Program-made: the position numbers and the translations under genes
Shown here: positions 32,781 to 40,775 of the stretch, in pieces
How positions within the stretch are numbered: position 1 is the first letter of the stretch
Layout of the letters: every line of letters starts with the position of its first letter
The notes under the pieces: generated by a model
Seen by the model: the letters and a program-made list of their open reading frames with translations, nothing else
Told to the model about the DNA's origin: nothing
Database searches by the model: none
Origin: Psychrobacter sp. JB385
GTDB lineage: Bacteria; Pseudomonadota; Gammaproteobacteria; Pseudomonadales; Moraxellaceae
Length of the DNA: 64,000 nt
Assembly: GCF_900163785.1 (NCBI RefSeq)
Contig: NZ_FUKN01000001.1
Span: 1-64,000 of the forward strand
Reading direction: 5' to 3'

Positions 32781-33992
32781 GTGAAATTACCTATGTGGCA
32801 ACGATTTACCGCACCGTTTATTGAGCCTTATGTTCGCTATCAGTATGCGGATGTGTTGCACGCCATACGTTTGGGTGTGGCAATAATACTGGCGTTTTTA
32901 GCGAACAAACTTACCAATCTTCCTCATGGAGAGTGGACGACCATTACGGTCTTTATCATATTGGGCTTGTTACAGTATCAAGGGGCGATCTATACCAAGG
33001 CCAAAGAGCGAGTACTTGGTACATTGTTCGGTATTGTTACCGCGCTTGGTGTGCTTTGGTTTACTCACAATGTCGGTGCGTGGTTATGGGTAGATTATGC
33101 ACTCATTGGCTTACTAAGTGGCATCATTGGCTATTTGGCAATCAGGCAACTTGGGTACACAGGGTTACTGACGGGTATCACTATGCTGATGATTGTCTCA
33201 GACTTGGGCCATAGCACTATCGCTCAAGATGGGATTTACCGTGTCCTTAATATTTTAATTGGAACTGGTGTTGCGGTCGCAGTGACGTTGATTTTGCCGC
33301 TCAAATCTACCTTGATGTGGCGCTTTTTATTGGCAAGTAATCTTGAGGCTTGTGGCAGTCTCTATGCAGGGGTGGGCAATCACATTGATGCCACAGAAGG
33401 TGCAACTGAGCACACGGCCAAGCAACCAAATACCGTCGCTTTTCCTGCTAATGATGTGCCCGTTGATAAAGTGCTGGTCACCTCATTACAGCAGATCAAT
33501 AAGCGATTGCTGGCGGTACGTCCTCATATCGCAGCGACTGCGAGTGAATCAGGCATCAAAAAAGAGACCCTAGAGACCATTCAACGTACGCATCGCAATA
33601 TTATTGGCACTATTGATTTGTTATTAAGTGCGGCACCGCGTTTGGCAAATATTGAGATTGATGATGAAAACCACACGCTGTTGATTCATTATCAGCATGA
33701 GTTGACTCAAGCCATGCAGCACATGGCAGCAGTGCTGCGTAGTCCAAGTGATGAGATGTTTCGTCCCATTACGCGCATTACTGTATCAGAATACCCAAGC
33801 GTCCATCACTTGGCATTTGAGTGGCAAGGATACTTTTGGTTAACCAAGACCTTACAAGCGCAATTGCAGCAGCTCAGTGACTTGTTGCAGACCACCAAGC
33901 CGCATTGGTATGCCGCTTCAGGTCTGGGCTATCAGCGTCGTGAGCAGAGAAAAATCAAGCAGCAAGGCGGTGAGACAGATTTGCACTTATAA
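32781..33992 (+). CDS. FUSC-family inner membrane protein
   Basis: A 403-residue protein with six hydrophobic segments in the first 185 residues and a soluble, helix-rich C-terminal half. The N-terminal pattern (ADVLHAIRLGVAIILAFLAN, then GEWTTITVFIILG and AKERVLGTLFG) is the FUSC/aromatic acid exporter family signature shared with YccS, YhfK and AaeB. It is shorter than YccS-type proteins because it lacks the second membrane module. The start is GTG at 32781 with only a weak Shine-Dalgarno. It is monocistronic, between two terminators. The substrate is unknown. Confidence 0.8.
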   Translation: MKLPMWQRFTAPFIEPYVRYQYADVLHAIRLGVAIILAFLANKLTNLPHGEWTTITVFIILGLLQYQGAIYTKAKERVLGTLFGIVTALGVLWFTHNVGAWLWVDYALIGLLSGIIGYLAIRQLGYTGLLTGITMLMIVSDLGHSTIAQDGIYRVLNILIGTGVAVAVTLILPLKSTLMWRFLLASNLEACGSLYAGVGNHIDATEGATEHTAKQPNTVAFPANDVPVDKVLVTSLQQINKRLLAVRPHIAATASESGIKKETLETIQRTHRNIIGTIDLLLSAAPRLANIEIDDENHTLLIHYQHELTQAMQHMAAVLRSPSDEMFRPITRITVSEYPSVHHLAFEWQGYFWLTKTLQAQLQQLSDLLQTTKPHWYAASGLGYQRREQRKIKQQGGETDLHL

Positions 33993-34027
33993 AAAAACGC
34001 TGACTCAAAAAGTCAGCGTTTTTATTT
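33991..34027. terminator. Bidirectional terminator
   Basis: AAACGCTGACT and AGTCAGCGTTT around CAAAA, A-run before and T-run after. It overlaps the last bases of the FUSC stop codon and also closes the convergent binding-protein gene. Confidence 0.9.
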
Positions 34028-34056
34028 CGGTATTATTAAGGGTACAGAAGAAAGGA

Positions 34057-35193
34057 TTAACGCCCAGTTTTTAGCTTGTCCCAATACTGCTGATACACTT
34101 GCAAGGCTTCATCACCCACATCTTCTTGGAATTCAGCTTTGGCCAATACTTCTTTGCTTGGATAAATCGTTGCGTTGTTGCGCACACTTTCGTCCATGAG
34201 CTCACGCGCTGCTAAATTCGGTGAGGCATAGCCAATCTCTTCACTGACGATCTTGGCGACTTCAGGACGCAATAAGTAATCGATAAACTTGTGGGCCGCA
34301 TCGACCTGTTTGGCATTTTTTGGAATGACGAAGTTGTCCATCCACAAGATTGCGCCTTCAGTAGGATATTTATAAACCAAGCTGGTTAGACCTTCATCGT
34401 TTGCCATAACAGCTTCGCCATTCCAGCTCATACCAAGCGCTGTTTCGCCTTCAATGTAGGGCATACGCGTTGCATCAGAATTAAAGGTTTTGACGTTTGG
34501 CATGAGGGTCGTCAGCTTATCATAAGCGGCTTTAATCTCATCAGGGTTGCTGCTATTGCCTGAATAACCTAGTGTCAATAATGTCATACCGAATACTTCG
34601 CGTACGTCATTGGTCAACATCACCTGACCTTTATACTCAGGACGCCATAAGTCGTTCCAGCTGTTTACCTTGCTAGCATCAACCGTATCACCATTGATTG
34701 CCAAACCTGTGCTGCCCCACATATAAGGGATCGAGTATTTATTCTCAGGATCAACTTTGGTATTGGTAAATGAGGTATCTAGGTTTTTAAAATTGGTTAA
34801 TTTGGATTTATCCAGCTCTTGTAAAAGACCTTCTTTTGCCATCTTTTCGACATAATAGGTCGATGGAATAGCAAGGTCATATTGACTGGAATCATCAAGC
34901 AACTTTAGCTTTGCGTACATGGCCTCATTAGAATCAAACGTGGTGTAATTCACATTGATACCCGTCTCTTCCTCAAAGCCATCCAAAACCTCTTGCGGCA
35001 TATATTCTGACCAGTTATACAAATTAAGCGTCACATCGCTCGCGGCAGCACTACCATCAGCCGATGCATTATCAGAGTTGCTACAGCTGGCAAGTGCCAA
35101 ACCCACTGTCATCGCCAATAAGGCTTTTGGCAGCGTACGACTGAGAGAGGCAGTAGTGCTAAGGGATAGGTGGGACGAGGATAAATGGGTCAA
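34057..35193 (-). CDS. Polyamine-type ABC transporter substrate-binding lipoprotein
   Basis: A periplasmic binding protein of the PotD/PotF family: VTLNLYNWSEYMPQEVLDGFEEETGI is preceded by a signal peptide whose lipobox ALASC puts the modified Cys at residue 37. Further family motifs are PSTYYVEKMAKEGLL and WNGEAVMAND. TTG at 35193 was chosen because AGGAG lies seven bases upstream, giving 378 residues, close to PotF; the frame is open further upstream but without a ribosome binding site. No permease or ATPase gene is adjacent, so its transporter must be encoded elsewhere. Putrescine or spermidine is likely but not provable. Confidence 0.88.
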   Translation of the reverse strand: MTHLSSSHLSLSTTASLSRTLPKALLAMTVGLALASCSNSDNASADGSAAASDVTLNLYNWSEYMPQEVLDGFEEETGINVNYTTFDSNEAMYAKLKLLDDSSQYDLAIPSTYYVEKMAKEGLLQELDKSKLTNFKNLDTSFTNTKVDPENKYSIPYMWGSTGLAINGDTVDASKVNSWNDLWRPEYKGQVMLTNDVREVFGMTLLTLGYSGNSSNPDEIKAAYDKLTTLMPNVKTFNSDATRMPYIEGETALGMSWNGEAVMANDEGLTSLVYKYPTEGAILWMDNFVIPKNAKQVDAAHKFIDYLLRPEVAKIVSEEIGYASPNLAARELMDESVRNNATIYPSKEVLAKAEFQEDVGDEALQVYQQYWDKLKTGR

Positions 35194-35423
35194 AATTTCT
35201 CTCCTAAAGAAGGTAGTACAAATGGATAAAAGCTTATAAACAATAAACCAGTAAATACGAGCAAGTAATCTTACTATTATGGTCATTGTCCTTTGGTTTT
35301 TAAAGGGGCAAGGTCAATAACGCCAATCTGCAATCATACTATGAGACGTTTAGACGTAGCTTCAGCCAGATGCTTATCGTTATACTGGCGCCTGTCTCTA
35401 ATTCAATTGATGGTCATATAAAT

Positions 35424-35525
35424 GGAATAAATTTTGCCAATTTAGCACTGCTTATGGCATCTGATTTGAGTGCAGCCATCACTGAACAATCTATTGCGGT
35501 CGATGGTGGTTCGACGGTGCCATAG
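35424..35525 (+). pseudogene. C-terminal remnant of a short-chain dehydrogenase
   Basis: In one frame the DNA reads FANLALLMASDLSAAITEQ and then SIAVDGGSTVP before TAG. This is the C-terminal end of an SDR oxidoreductase (typical pattern: ANLxLFLASDxSxxITGQxIxVDGG). No start codon, ribosome binding site or upstream SDR motifs (TGxxxGIG, YxxxK) are present, so only about 33 codons survive. It lies between two intact unrelated genes. Confidence 0.7.
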
Positions 35526-35677
35526 CATTGACTTTGAACGCTTGATAAACCAATGAATGCTCGATATAGTTAGCTCAAAACAAAAAAGATATCTTTAAAC
35601 CGGTTTTTTAATGAATCAACGATAAGCCTTACACCACAAAGAAGACAGTTAATTGATTTTGATAAACGAGAGATGAA

Positions 35678-35941
35678 ATGGACAATCGTAGACTTGCTGG
35701 CATGATCACTATTCTTATAGGTCTGTTCGGTATTATCGCCTACTTGAATGCGGGTAATGGAATGCCAGTAGAAAGCTGGCCATTAGAGGCTTATCTTAGT
35801 CTGGCCGCTAGTATTGAGACACTAACGAGCGTATCGACAACGTTGGTTTATGTTCTCACAGTTGGGCTATTGTTTTTGATTATTACAAGACTTTATAAAA
35901 CTGGTATTTGGGCTTATGATCAGATGTCTCGGCGCGGATGA
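35678..35941 (+). CDS. Small membrane protein of unknown function
   Basis: An 87-residue protein with two hydrophobic segments (about 8-25 and 58-72) and short charged ends. ATG follows ACGAGAG with a short spacer. It resembles no family I can name. It converges on the HAD gene with only 23 bases between the stops and no clear terminator. Coding is supported by the length, a plausible start and the two-helix topology, not by homology. Confidence 0.6.
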   Translation: MDNRRLAGMITILIGLFGIIAYLNAGNGMPVESWPLEAYLSLAASIETLTSVSTTLVYVLTVGLLFLIITRLYKTGIWAYDQMSRRG

Positions 35942-35964
35942 GTGCTAATGCGCGCCTAAAATTT

Positions 35965-36789
35965 CTACGCTATACAAAATTGATCTAGCACAGCTTGTAT
36001 CCCAAACTCTTCAATCGTTCCTGTCACAAAATCTGCTCGCTCGATTAGGGCAGGTTTTGCGTCACCCATTGCCACAGCAAATCCGACCAGATCAAACATC
36101 TCAAGATCATTCATGCCATCACCAAATGCCATGCACTCGCGCACATCCACACCATAGTATGCACACATGTCTTTGATACCGCGCGCTTTGGATGCCTCAA
36201 TCGGTAAAATATCAGCACCGATATGATGCCAATGTACCAACTTCAAATCATATTTCTCAAAATCGACCTCTTGCATTTTGTCTTCTTGATCGTTGAAAAA
36301 TACCGAACACTGATAAACCGTATTTGACTTGTAGTATTCTGGATCAACGATAGAGTTGGGCGTTCTGGCATTATAGTCACGCAAACGCTCGTTTTCATCT
36401 GACCATACAATATGCGTCGCTGAGTCAAACTTATGAATAAGGTTACTTTGCTGACAAAGATAAGAAATCTTATCGGTCTGCTCAGTACTCAATGGGTAGT
36501 GGCTAATCATGCCACCGTGATCAAAACTGTATTGACCATTCATACAAATAATCGCATCCAAAATATTGGCATCCAGCAGTGCCAAAATGTCATTAGGCAA
36601 AATGGCTTTGGAGCGTCCAGTCGAAATCACAAGCTTAATATCCGTTTCTGCCAGCTGTTCAAGGGTTGCTTTATTATGCTCTGCGATAATTCCATTACGG
36701 CTCAAAGTATCATCGATATCAAAGAATATAATCTTAGGCGTGGTTACTTTATTCATTATCTCTTTTGCGATCTTATCTTTAATAAACAT
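35965..36789 (-). CDS. HAD-superfamily hydrolase, Cof type
   Basis: A haloacid dehalogenase-like phosphatase of 274 residues. The nucleophile motif is FFDIDDTL near residue 22, motif II is STGRS, and the C-terminal motif is GDGMNDLEMF, with the large C2-type cap in between. That is the Cof/YidA class, which acts on sugar phosphates, nucleotides or cofactors. ATG at 36789 with AAGGAT just upstream was preferred; the frame is open to 36858 but that extension looks non-homologous. The substrate cannot be predicted. Confidence 0.88.
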   Translation of the reverse strand: MFIKDKIAKEIMNKVTTPKIIFFDIDDTLSRNGIIAEHNKATLEQLAETDIKLVISTGRSKAILPNDILALLDANILDAIICMNGQYSFDHGGMISHYPLSTEQTDKISYLCQQSNLIHKFDSATHIVWSDENERLRDYNARTPNSIVDPEYYKSNTVYQCSVFFNDQEDKMQEVDFEKYDLKLVHWHHIGADILPIEASKARGIKDMCAYYGVDVRECMAFGDGMNDLEMFDLVGFAVAMGDAKPALIERADFVTGTIEEFGIQAVLDQFCIA

Positions 36790-37162
36790 GATTATCCTTC
36801 GTGATTTACACCCTAGGTGCGAGGGTGATAAAAATACAATGAGCCACATTGATGGCATTTGATTGCTTGTCTGTATTGGTTTTATCGTACCGTTTCATCA
36901 ATTGTAAGTGAAAATTTTTTTGACTAGATTGTGTAACGTATTGACAGCTGGTTTTGTTTAGTCAAACAATTGCACAGACTATGGTTGATTTTACTACTGA
37001 TGGCTATATATATATTCTACATATTTGCTTCAAGTTTTTTAGTAAAGCTAATCAATATTGTTTGATTATTGAATTTTAAGTGATCTATCAAAATATCGAT
37101 AACGCATATACGAGCACTACTAAAAGAGTGAGTGAGCAAAGCCAATTTATAAGGATAATACC
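36790..37162. other. Divergent AT-rich spacer
   Basis: The region between the HAD and hemerythrin genes holds no gene. It contains the inverted repeat TTGTTT-AGTC-AAACAA at 36954-36969 and an alternating TA run near 37008. Either could be part of a control region for the hemerythrin gene. Confidence 0.4.
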
Positions 37163-37735
37163 ATGACGACCTTTACTAAAAATTCAAACTCTCAAGAAGC
37201 CTTATCACCGCGTCATCCTGACAGTCGGCTTCAAGCGGATTGGCTGTTTTTGTATGATAAACTGCCTCCTGCCCAATGGTTCAGCGCACAGTATGTCTAT
37301 AAAACGTCAGGCTGGTTAAACATTCATGCCGATATACGTAAACGTCAGCATATCTTGACGCAGATTAGTGATGCCTATCATTCTGGTAGTATTGAATGGG
37401 CGCAATACCGTGTGCAACTCTTACCACGAATCAATCAGTATATTATGAAATTGCATCATCACCATAATATCGAGGATCAGGCGTATTTCCCAACGTTTAT
37501 TCGTATGTACCCGCAGCTAAAATCAGGCTTTGAGATACTGGATCGAGACCACATACACTTGGATACCATATTAAATGAGCTGCAAACGTTAAATGGCAAG
37601 CTTGCAAATAGTGAGGTGGAAAATAAAGCATTGGGGGAGCAACTGCACAAGATCTTGATTGACGTCAGCAATTTATTGTCTCAGCATCTGACAGATGAAG
37701 AGGATCTGGTGATTCCTATTTTGGGTTTGAATTGA
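37163..37735 (+). CDS. Hemerythrin HHE-domain protein
   Basis: A 190-residue soluble protein with a four-helix HHE cation-binding domain. Candidate di-iron ligands are His98-His101 with Glu104 (HHHHNIEDQAYFP), His130 and His132 (DRDHIHLD), and His175 with Glu179/Glu180 (HLTDEEDLVIP). Such proteins bind O2 or NO or sense them. An AAGGATAAT ribosome binding site precedes the ATG. It is 196 bases upstream of the first BLUF gene on the same strand, so a shared sensing role is possible but not shown. Confidence 0.85.
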   Translation: MTTFTKNSNSQEALSPRHPDSRLQADWLFLYDKLPPAQWFSAQYVYKTSGWLNIHADIRKRQHILTQISDAYHSGSIEWAQYRVQLLPRINQYIMKLHHHHNIEDQAYFPTFIRMYPQLKSGFEILDRDHIHLDTILNELQTLNGKLANSEVENKALGEQLHKILIDVSNLLSQHLTDEEDLVIPILGLN

Positions 37736-37832
37736 ACCTACAAGCAATAATAGAATAAACGTTCTAATTATTGATATAATATTTTCACATATTTTAAAAA
37801 GTACTGAGGCTGAATGGTCAGGATGTTATGAA

Positions 37833-38408
37833 AATACAAAAACATGGCAAAAGACGAAAAAATGTTATTGCGTGTATTTAGTATTAAATAGTATCTTAAT
37901 CTAAATGAATTTCTTATAAATAGGATTTCTGATGCAGACAAACACTCGCCATACTTCAGATAAGCATAAGAGAAATGGAGAGCATATTCTCATTAGCTTG
38001 ACTTATATTGCTAAAAAAACTGAAAAAAATTCAGGTGTAGAGTTGGCTCGTGCGCTTGAGCATTGGCGCAGATACTTTGAAAACAATCATATAACCTCAG
38101 CCTTGGTCGTTAATGATGATTATTTTATTCAAAATATTCAGGGTTCAAGACCTGCCATCAATCAGGCTTTGGCAAAAATAATCAGTGAGTATTTAGAAAT
38201 CTCACCCAATGTGATCGAGGTCGAAGAAATAGAAGTACGCACGTGGGATAAGTTTTTAATCAAGCATCTGACCTCAAGCGTTGAGGATGAGGAATATGCC
38301 TTGCAACATTTTTCAGCAGGTGCTGATTTTAATCCCTATTTGATGAAAAGTGTTCAGATTAGACGTTTTTTAAATGCCATTTTTGCAGAGGATAAAATTG
38401 TATCGTAG
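37833..38408 (+). repeat. BLUF gene duplication, copy 1 with upstream segment
   Basis: Both BLUF genes are preceded at nearly the same distance (99 and 98 bases before ATG) by a near-identical 23-base sequence starting AATACAAAAACATGG. The first 80 coding bases are also almost identical. The duplicated unit is therefore about 570 bases with a period of 828-829 bases; the second copy starts at 38662. Confidence 0.85.
37932..38408 (+). CDS. BLUF-domain protein, copy 1 (divergent flavin pocket)
   Basis: BLUF domains bind FAD and sense blue light. This 158-residue protein is a stand-alone BLUF of the short BlsA type, with a C-terminal helical part. Tyr25 (ISLTYIA) and Gln67 (YFIQNIQG) sit where the photoactive Tyr and Gln belong. 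However, the Asn that contacts the flavin (five residues before the ITG-like motif) is Phe49 here, and ITG reads ITS. The Trp and Met of the usual FxxWxM are Phe and Ile. It may be non-photoactive or tuned differently. ATG follows AGGAT. Confidence 0.8.
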   Translation: MQTNTRHTSDKHKRNGEHILISLTYIAKKTEKNSGVELARALEHWRRYFENNHITSALVVNDDYFIQNIQGSRPAINQALAKIISEYLEISPNVIEVEEIEVRTWDKFLIKHLTSSVEDEEYALQHFSAGADFNPYLMKSVQIRRFLNAIFAEDKIVS

Positions 38409-38759
38409 CTTAACTAAAGCTAGAGACAGGTTTTGATGTATCATTTTTAATAAGGAGCATCTGATAATTGCTCTGTCTTGTCGCTCAAAATCATAGAAAA
38501 ATGCCACTCATATCTTTTAATAATTAGCATAGCGCTGCTGCCTTGACTGAGCCAGCTTTCTACCACCACTGCTTTATAGTAAATGCCACCATATTACTTG
38601 TTTAATATCGCCATATTGCCTTCATAGGAATGGCGATAGCAGATTACAAGACAGTCATTAGAATACAAAAACATGGTAAAAGACAGACAAACGTTGTTGG
38701 CTATGTTCCGCTTTAGACGTTATCTTGATTAAATGAACTTTTTATATACTGGACTCCTT
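38409..38759 (+). other. Spacer between the BLUF genes
   Basis: No gene is visible in this 351-base spacer. Its last 98 bases belong to the duplicated upstream segment shared with copy 1 and presumably carry the promoter. The remaining 250 bases are not similar to the region before copy 1. Confidence 0.5.
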
Positions 38760-39218
38760 ATGCAGACAAACACTCGCCATACTTTAGAAAAGCATAAGAG
38801 AAATGGAGAGCATATTCTCATTAGCCTGACATATATTGGTAAAAATAGTGAAAAAAATAATGGCATAGAGTTAACTCGCATACTTGAACAGTGGCGAAGG
38901 AACAATGAAAAAAGCGATATTACTTCAGCGCTGGTCATCAATGATGATTATTTGCTTCAAAGCATAGAAGGATCAAGACCTATTATTAATGAAGTTTTAG
39001 CAAAACTGATCAATGAGTATTCGCACCTTTTGCCTCATATCGTGGAAGTCAAAGAGATCGAAGCACGCAAGTGGGATGGTTTTTTAATAAAGTACTTAAC
39101 CTCAAGCGCTGAAGACGAAGAATACGCACTAAAAAGCTTCTCAGCAGGTGCTGACTTTAACCCTTATCTCATGAAAAGCACGCAAATCACCAGTTTTTTG
39201 GATGCTATCTTTGCCTAG
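38662..39218 (+). repeat. BLUF gene duplication, copy 2 with upstream segment
   Basis: Second copy of the unit starting at 37833. It shares the AATACAAAAACATGG element 98 bases before the ATG, the region just before the start, and the coding start. The copies diverge progressively toward the 3' end. Confidence 0.85.
38760..39218 (+). CDS. BLUF-domain protein, copy 2
   Basis: A 152-residue short BLUF protein, paralogous to the gene at 37932. It keeps the canonical flavin-site residues Tyr25, Asn49 and Gln67, so it is the better candidate for a working blue-light sensor. The end EEYALKSFSAGADFNPYLMK resembles the C-terminal part of Acinetobacter BlsA. ATG at 38760 was chosen because it aligns exactly with the start of copy 1; an upstream ATG at 38733 would add nine residues. 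The PEBP-like gene follows after 24 bases, probably in the same transcript. Confidence 0.85.
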   Translation: MQTNTRHTLEKHKRNGEHILISLTYIGKNSEKNNGIELTRILEQWRRNNEKSDITSALVINDDYLLQSIEGSRPIINEVLAKLINEYSHLLPHIVEVKEIEARKWDGFLIKYLTSSAEDEEYALKSFSAGADFNPYLMKSTQITSFLDAIFA

Positions 39219-39242
39219 AGACAATTACTTCAAGGAAGAAGT

Positions 39243-39758
39243 ATGAAAATTTTTACCTTAAAATCAATCCCTGCTTTGACGGCACTGGCAACATTGACAC
39301 TTTCTGTCACTGCGTTTGCGATGGATGTTAAGTTTACTGATGCCGCTTGGAATGGCAAAAAAATACCGGAAGGTCAGCAGTGTGTGAACTATGACGGCAA
39401 AAGCCCTGCTACACCAAGCATGACAGTCACAAACATTCCCGCGGGCGCAGAGAGTTTGGTATTCGTCTATAACGATGTGAGCAATAAACGTATGCAAAAT
39501 GGTGGCCATGGCATTGTAGAGTTTGCATTACCAAAAGGTGCCACGAGCGCTGAGGTGCCACGAGTGTTTGGTCATACCTATGAAGTACCAGTCGGTATTG
39601 AGATGATCGCGGAATATCGTAGCCGTAAAGGTGAGATAGGTGGTGCTTATAAACCGCCTTGCTCAGGTGGTAAAAACCATCTATATACGGTAGATGTGCA
39701 GGCGTGGCAAGGCGATACGGTACTTGCTGAAACAACGGTTGAGATGGGGCGTTATTAA
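39243..39758 (+). CDS. Exported PEBP-like protein
   Basis: A 171-residue protein with a signal peptide (cleavage expected after VTAFA, residue 26). The mature part shows features of the phosphatidylethanolamine-binding/YbhB family: SPATPSMTVTNIPAGAESLVF, a conserved His89 in GGHG, and YKPPCSGGKNHLY near residue 136. Cys47 and Cys140 could form a disulfide. An AAGGAAG ribosome binding site precedes the ATG. It directly follows BLUF copy 2, so expression may be coordinated with it. The molecular function of this family in bacteria is poorly known. Confidence 0.7.
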   Translation: MKIFTLKSIPALTALATLTLSVTAFAMDVKFTDAAWNGKKIPEGQQCVNYDGKSPATPSMTVTNIPAGAESLVFVYNDVSNKRMQNGGHGIVEFALPKGATSAEVPRVFGHTYEVPVGIEMIAEYRSRKGEIGGAYKPPCSGGKNHLYTVDVQAWQGDTVLAETTVEMGRY

Positions 39759-39899
39759 TGTCTTAAGTGATTTTCCTAACTTTAAAACTGTCTTTTTATA
39801 ATGAGGGACTGGGCTAGAAATTCAGTATACGGTTGCTATAAGTGCTTTTATAGTTAGCTAAAAATTGTTTGTCTATGATAATAATATTACTTTAGATAG

Positions 39900-40775
39900 T
39901 TAATTAGCATCGAGGTATTGTATGACTTGCAAAAATGATTTGCCTAAATCATTCAATTCTAGTTTAAACATATATAAACCTACTTCACCACTCAAAACCT
40001 CGTACGGATAGGCTCTATTTCTTTTTAAGTTAGCTTTAGGGAAAATGCTATATACTGATTCACAAAGGTTATCTGCATAGAAGTCTTCGTCTAAATGTAC
40101 GGCAGCCCATGGATAAACGGTTTCAACTGCTTCAGTAATTTCATACCCAGAGTAAACAAAATTATTACTTTCAATAATTTCTTGAGTTCCATTAAGATTA
40201 GTTTTAATTAGCTGTACAAGACCACGACTCAGGGACTTGTGTAGCCAGTCCTCCTTTTTTACTTGTAAAGTGCCTCCATTGTCTAGAAATTCCATAAGAC
40301 CTGCATGAAGCAGTAAATTTCGATATCGTACTTCAAACTTTGTACCATCAGCAATACTACTGAGAGTTAATAAAGACGTTTCATTAAGCAATTGTGACTT
40401 CGGAATTTTAATTTTCCACGATTTTTCAGTCATTTCAATAGAGTCTTTGGATATTTCTACCCAACAAATTTGTTTGTTTTCGGGAAGGTAACTAATTAAA
40501 ATGACTGGTAATGAATGTTTCAACCAGTATTCTAAATGAGTAATTGAGCCGTAATATACTAAATGATCGGTTTTATCTTTGAAGTGACTAGCACCTGTTT
40601 TTATTTGGACTCCCAGTAATCTACCAGTTGGGTTTTTGTTAAAGTCGACTACTTCGATATGTGCATCAATACCCATATCTACAATCGGTTGTTCACGAAA
40701 AATCCATCCTAAAGATGAAATTTTATTTTCAATGGCGGACACACCAATTCTTTCAGTTGGACTATATCTACTCAT
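39900..40775 (-). CDS. DUF4365-domain protein, PD-(D/E)XK nuclease-like
   Basis: A 291-residue protein whose N-terminal 130 residues match DUF4365, a family with a restriction-endonuclease-like fold. The expected residues are visible: Glu16, Asp37 in [10 protein letters not shown], and Gln57-I-Lys59 in GVQIKTG. The C-terminal half is not recognised. Related genes often occur in defence and mobile contexts. The DNA is clearly more AT-rich than parC. Its ATG overlaps the parC TGA by four bases, so it is translated as the second cistron of parC. A nucleic-acid role is inferred, not shown. Confidence 0.75.
   Translation of the reverse strand: MSRYSPTERIGVSAIENKISSLGWIFREQPIVDMGIDAHIEVVDFNKNPTGRLLGVQIKTGASHFKDKTDHLVYYGSITHLEYWLKHSLPVILISYLPENKQICWVEISKDSIEMTEKSWKIKIPKSQLLNETSLLTLSSIADGTKFEVRYRNLLLHAGLMEFLDNGGTLQVKKEDWLHKSLSRGLVQLIKTNLNGTQEIIESNNFVYSGYEITEAVETVYPWAAVHLDEDFYADNLCESVYSIFPKANLKRNRAYPYEVLSGEVGLYMFKLELNDLGKSFLQVIQYLDAN

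Noticed and set aside
36433-36862. Plus-strand frames opposite the HAD gene
   Set aside because: Antisense shadows of a gene with clear HAD motifs.
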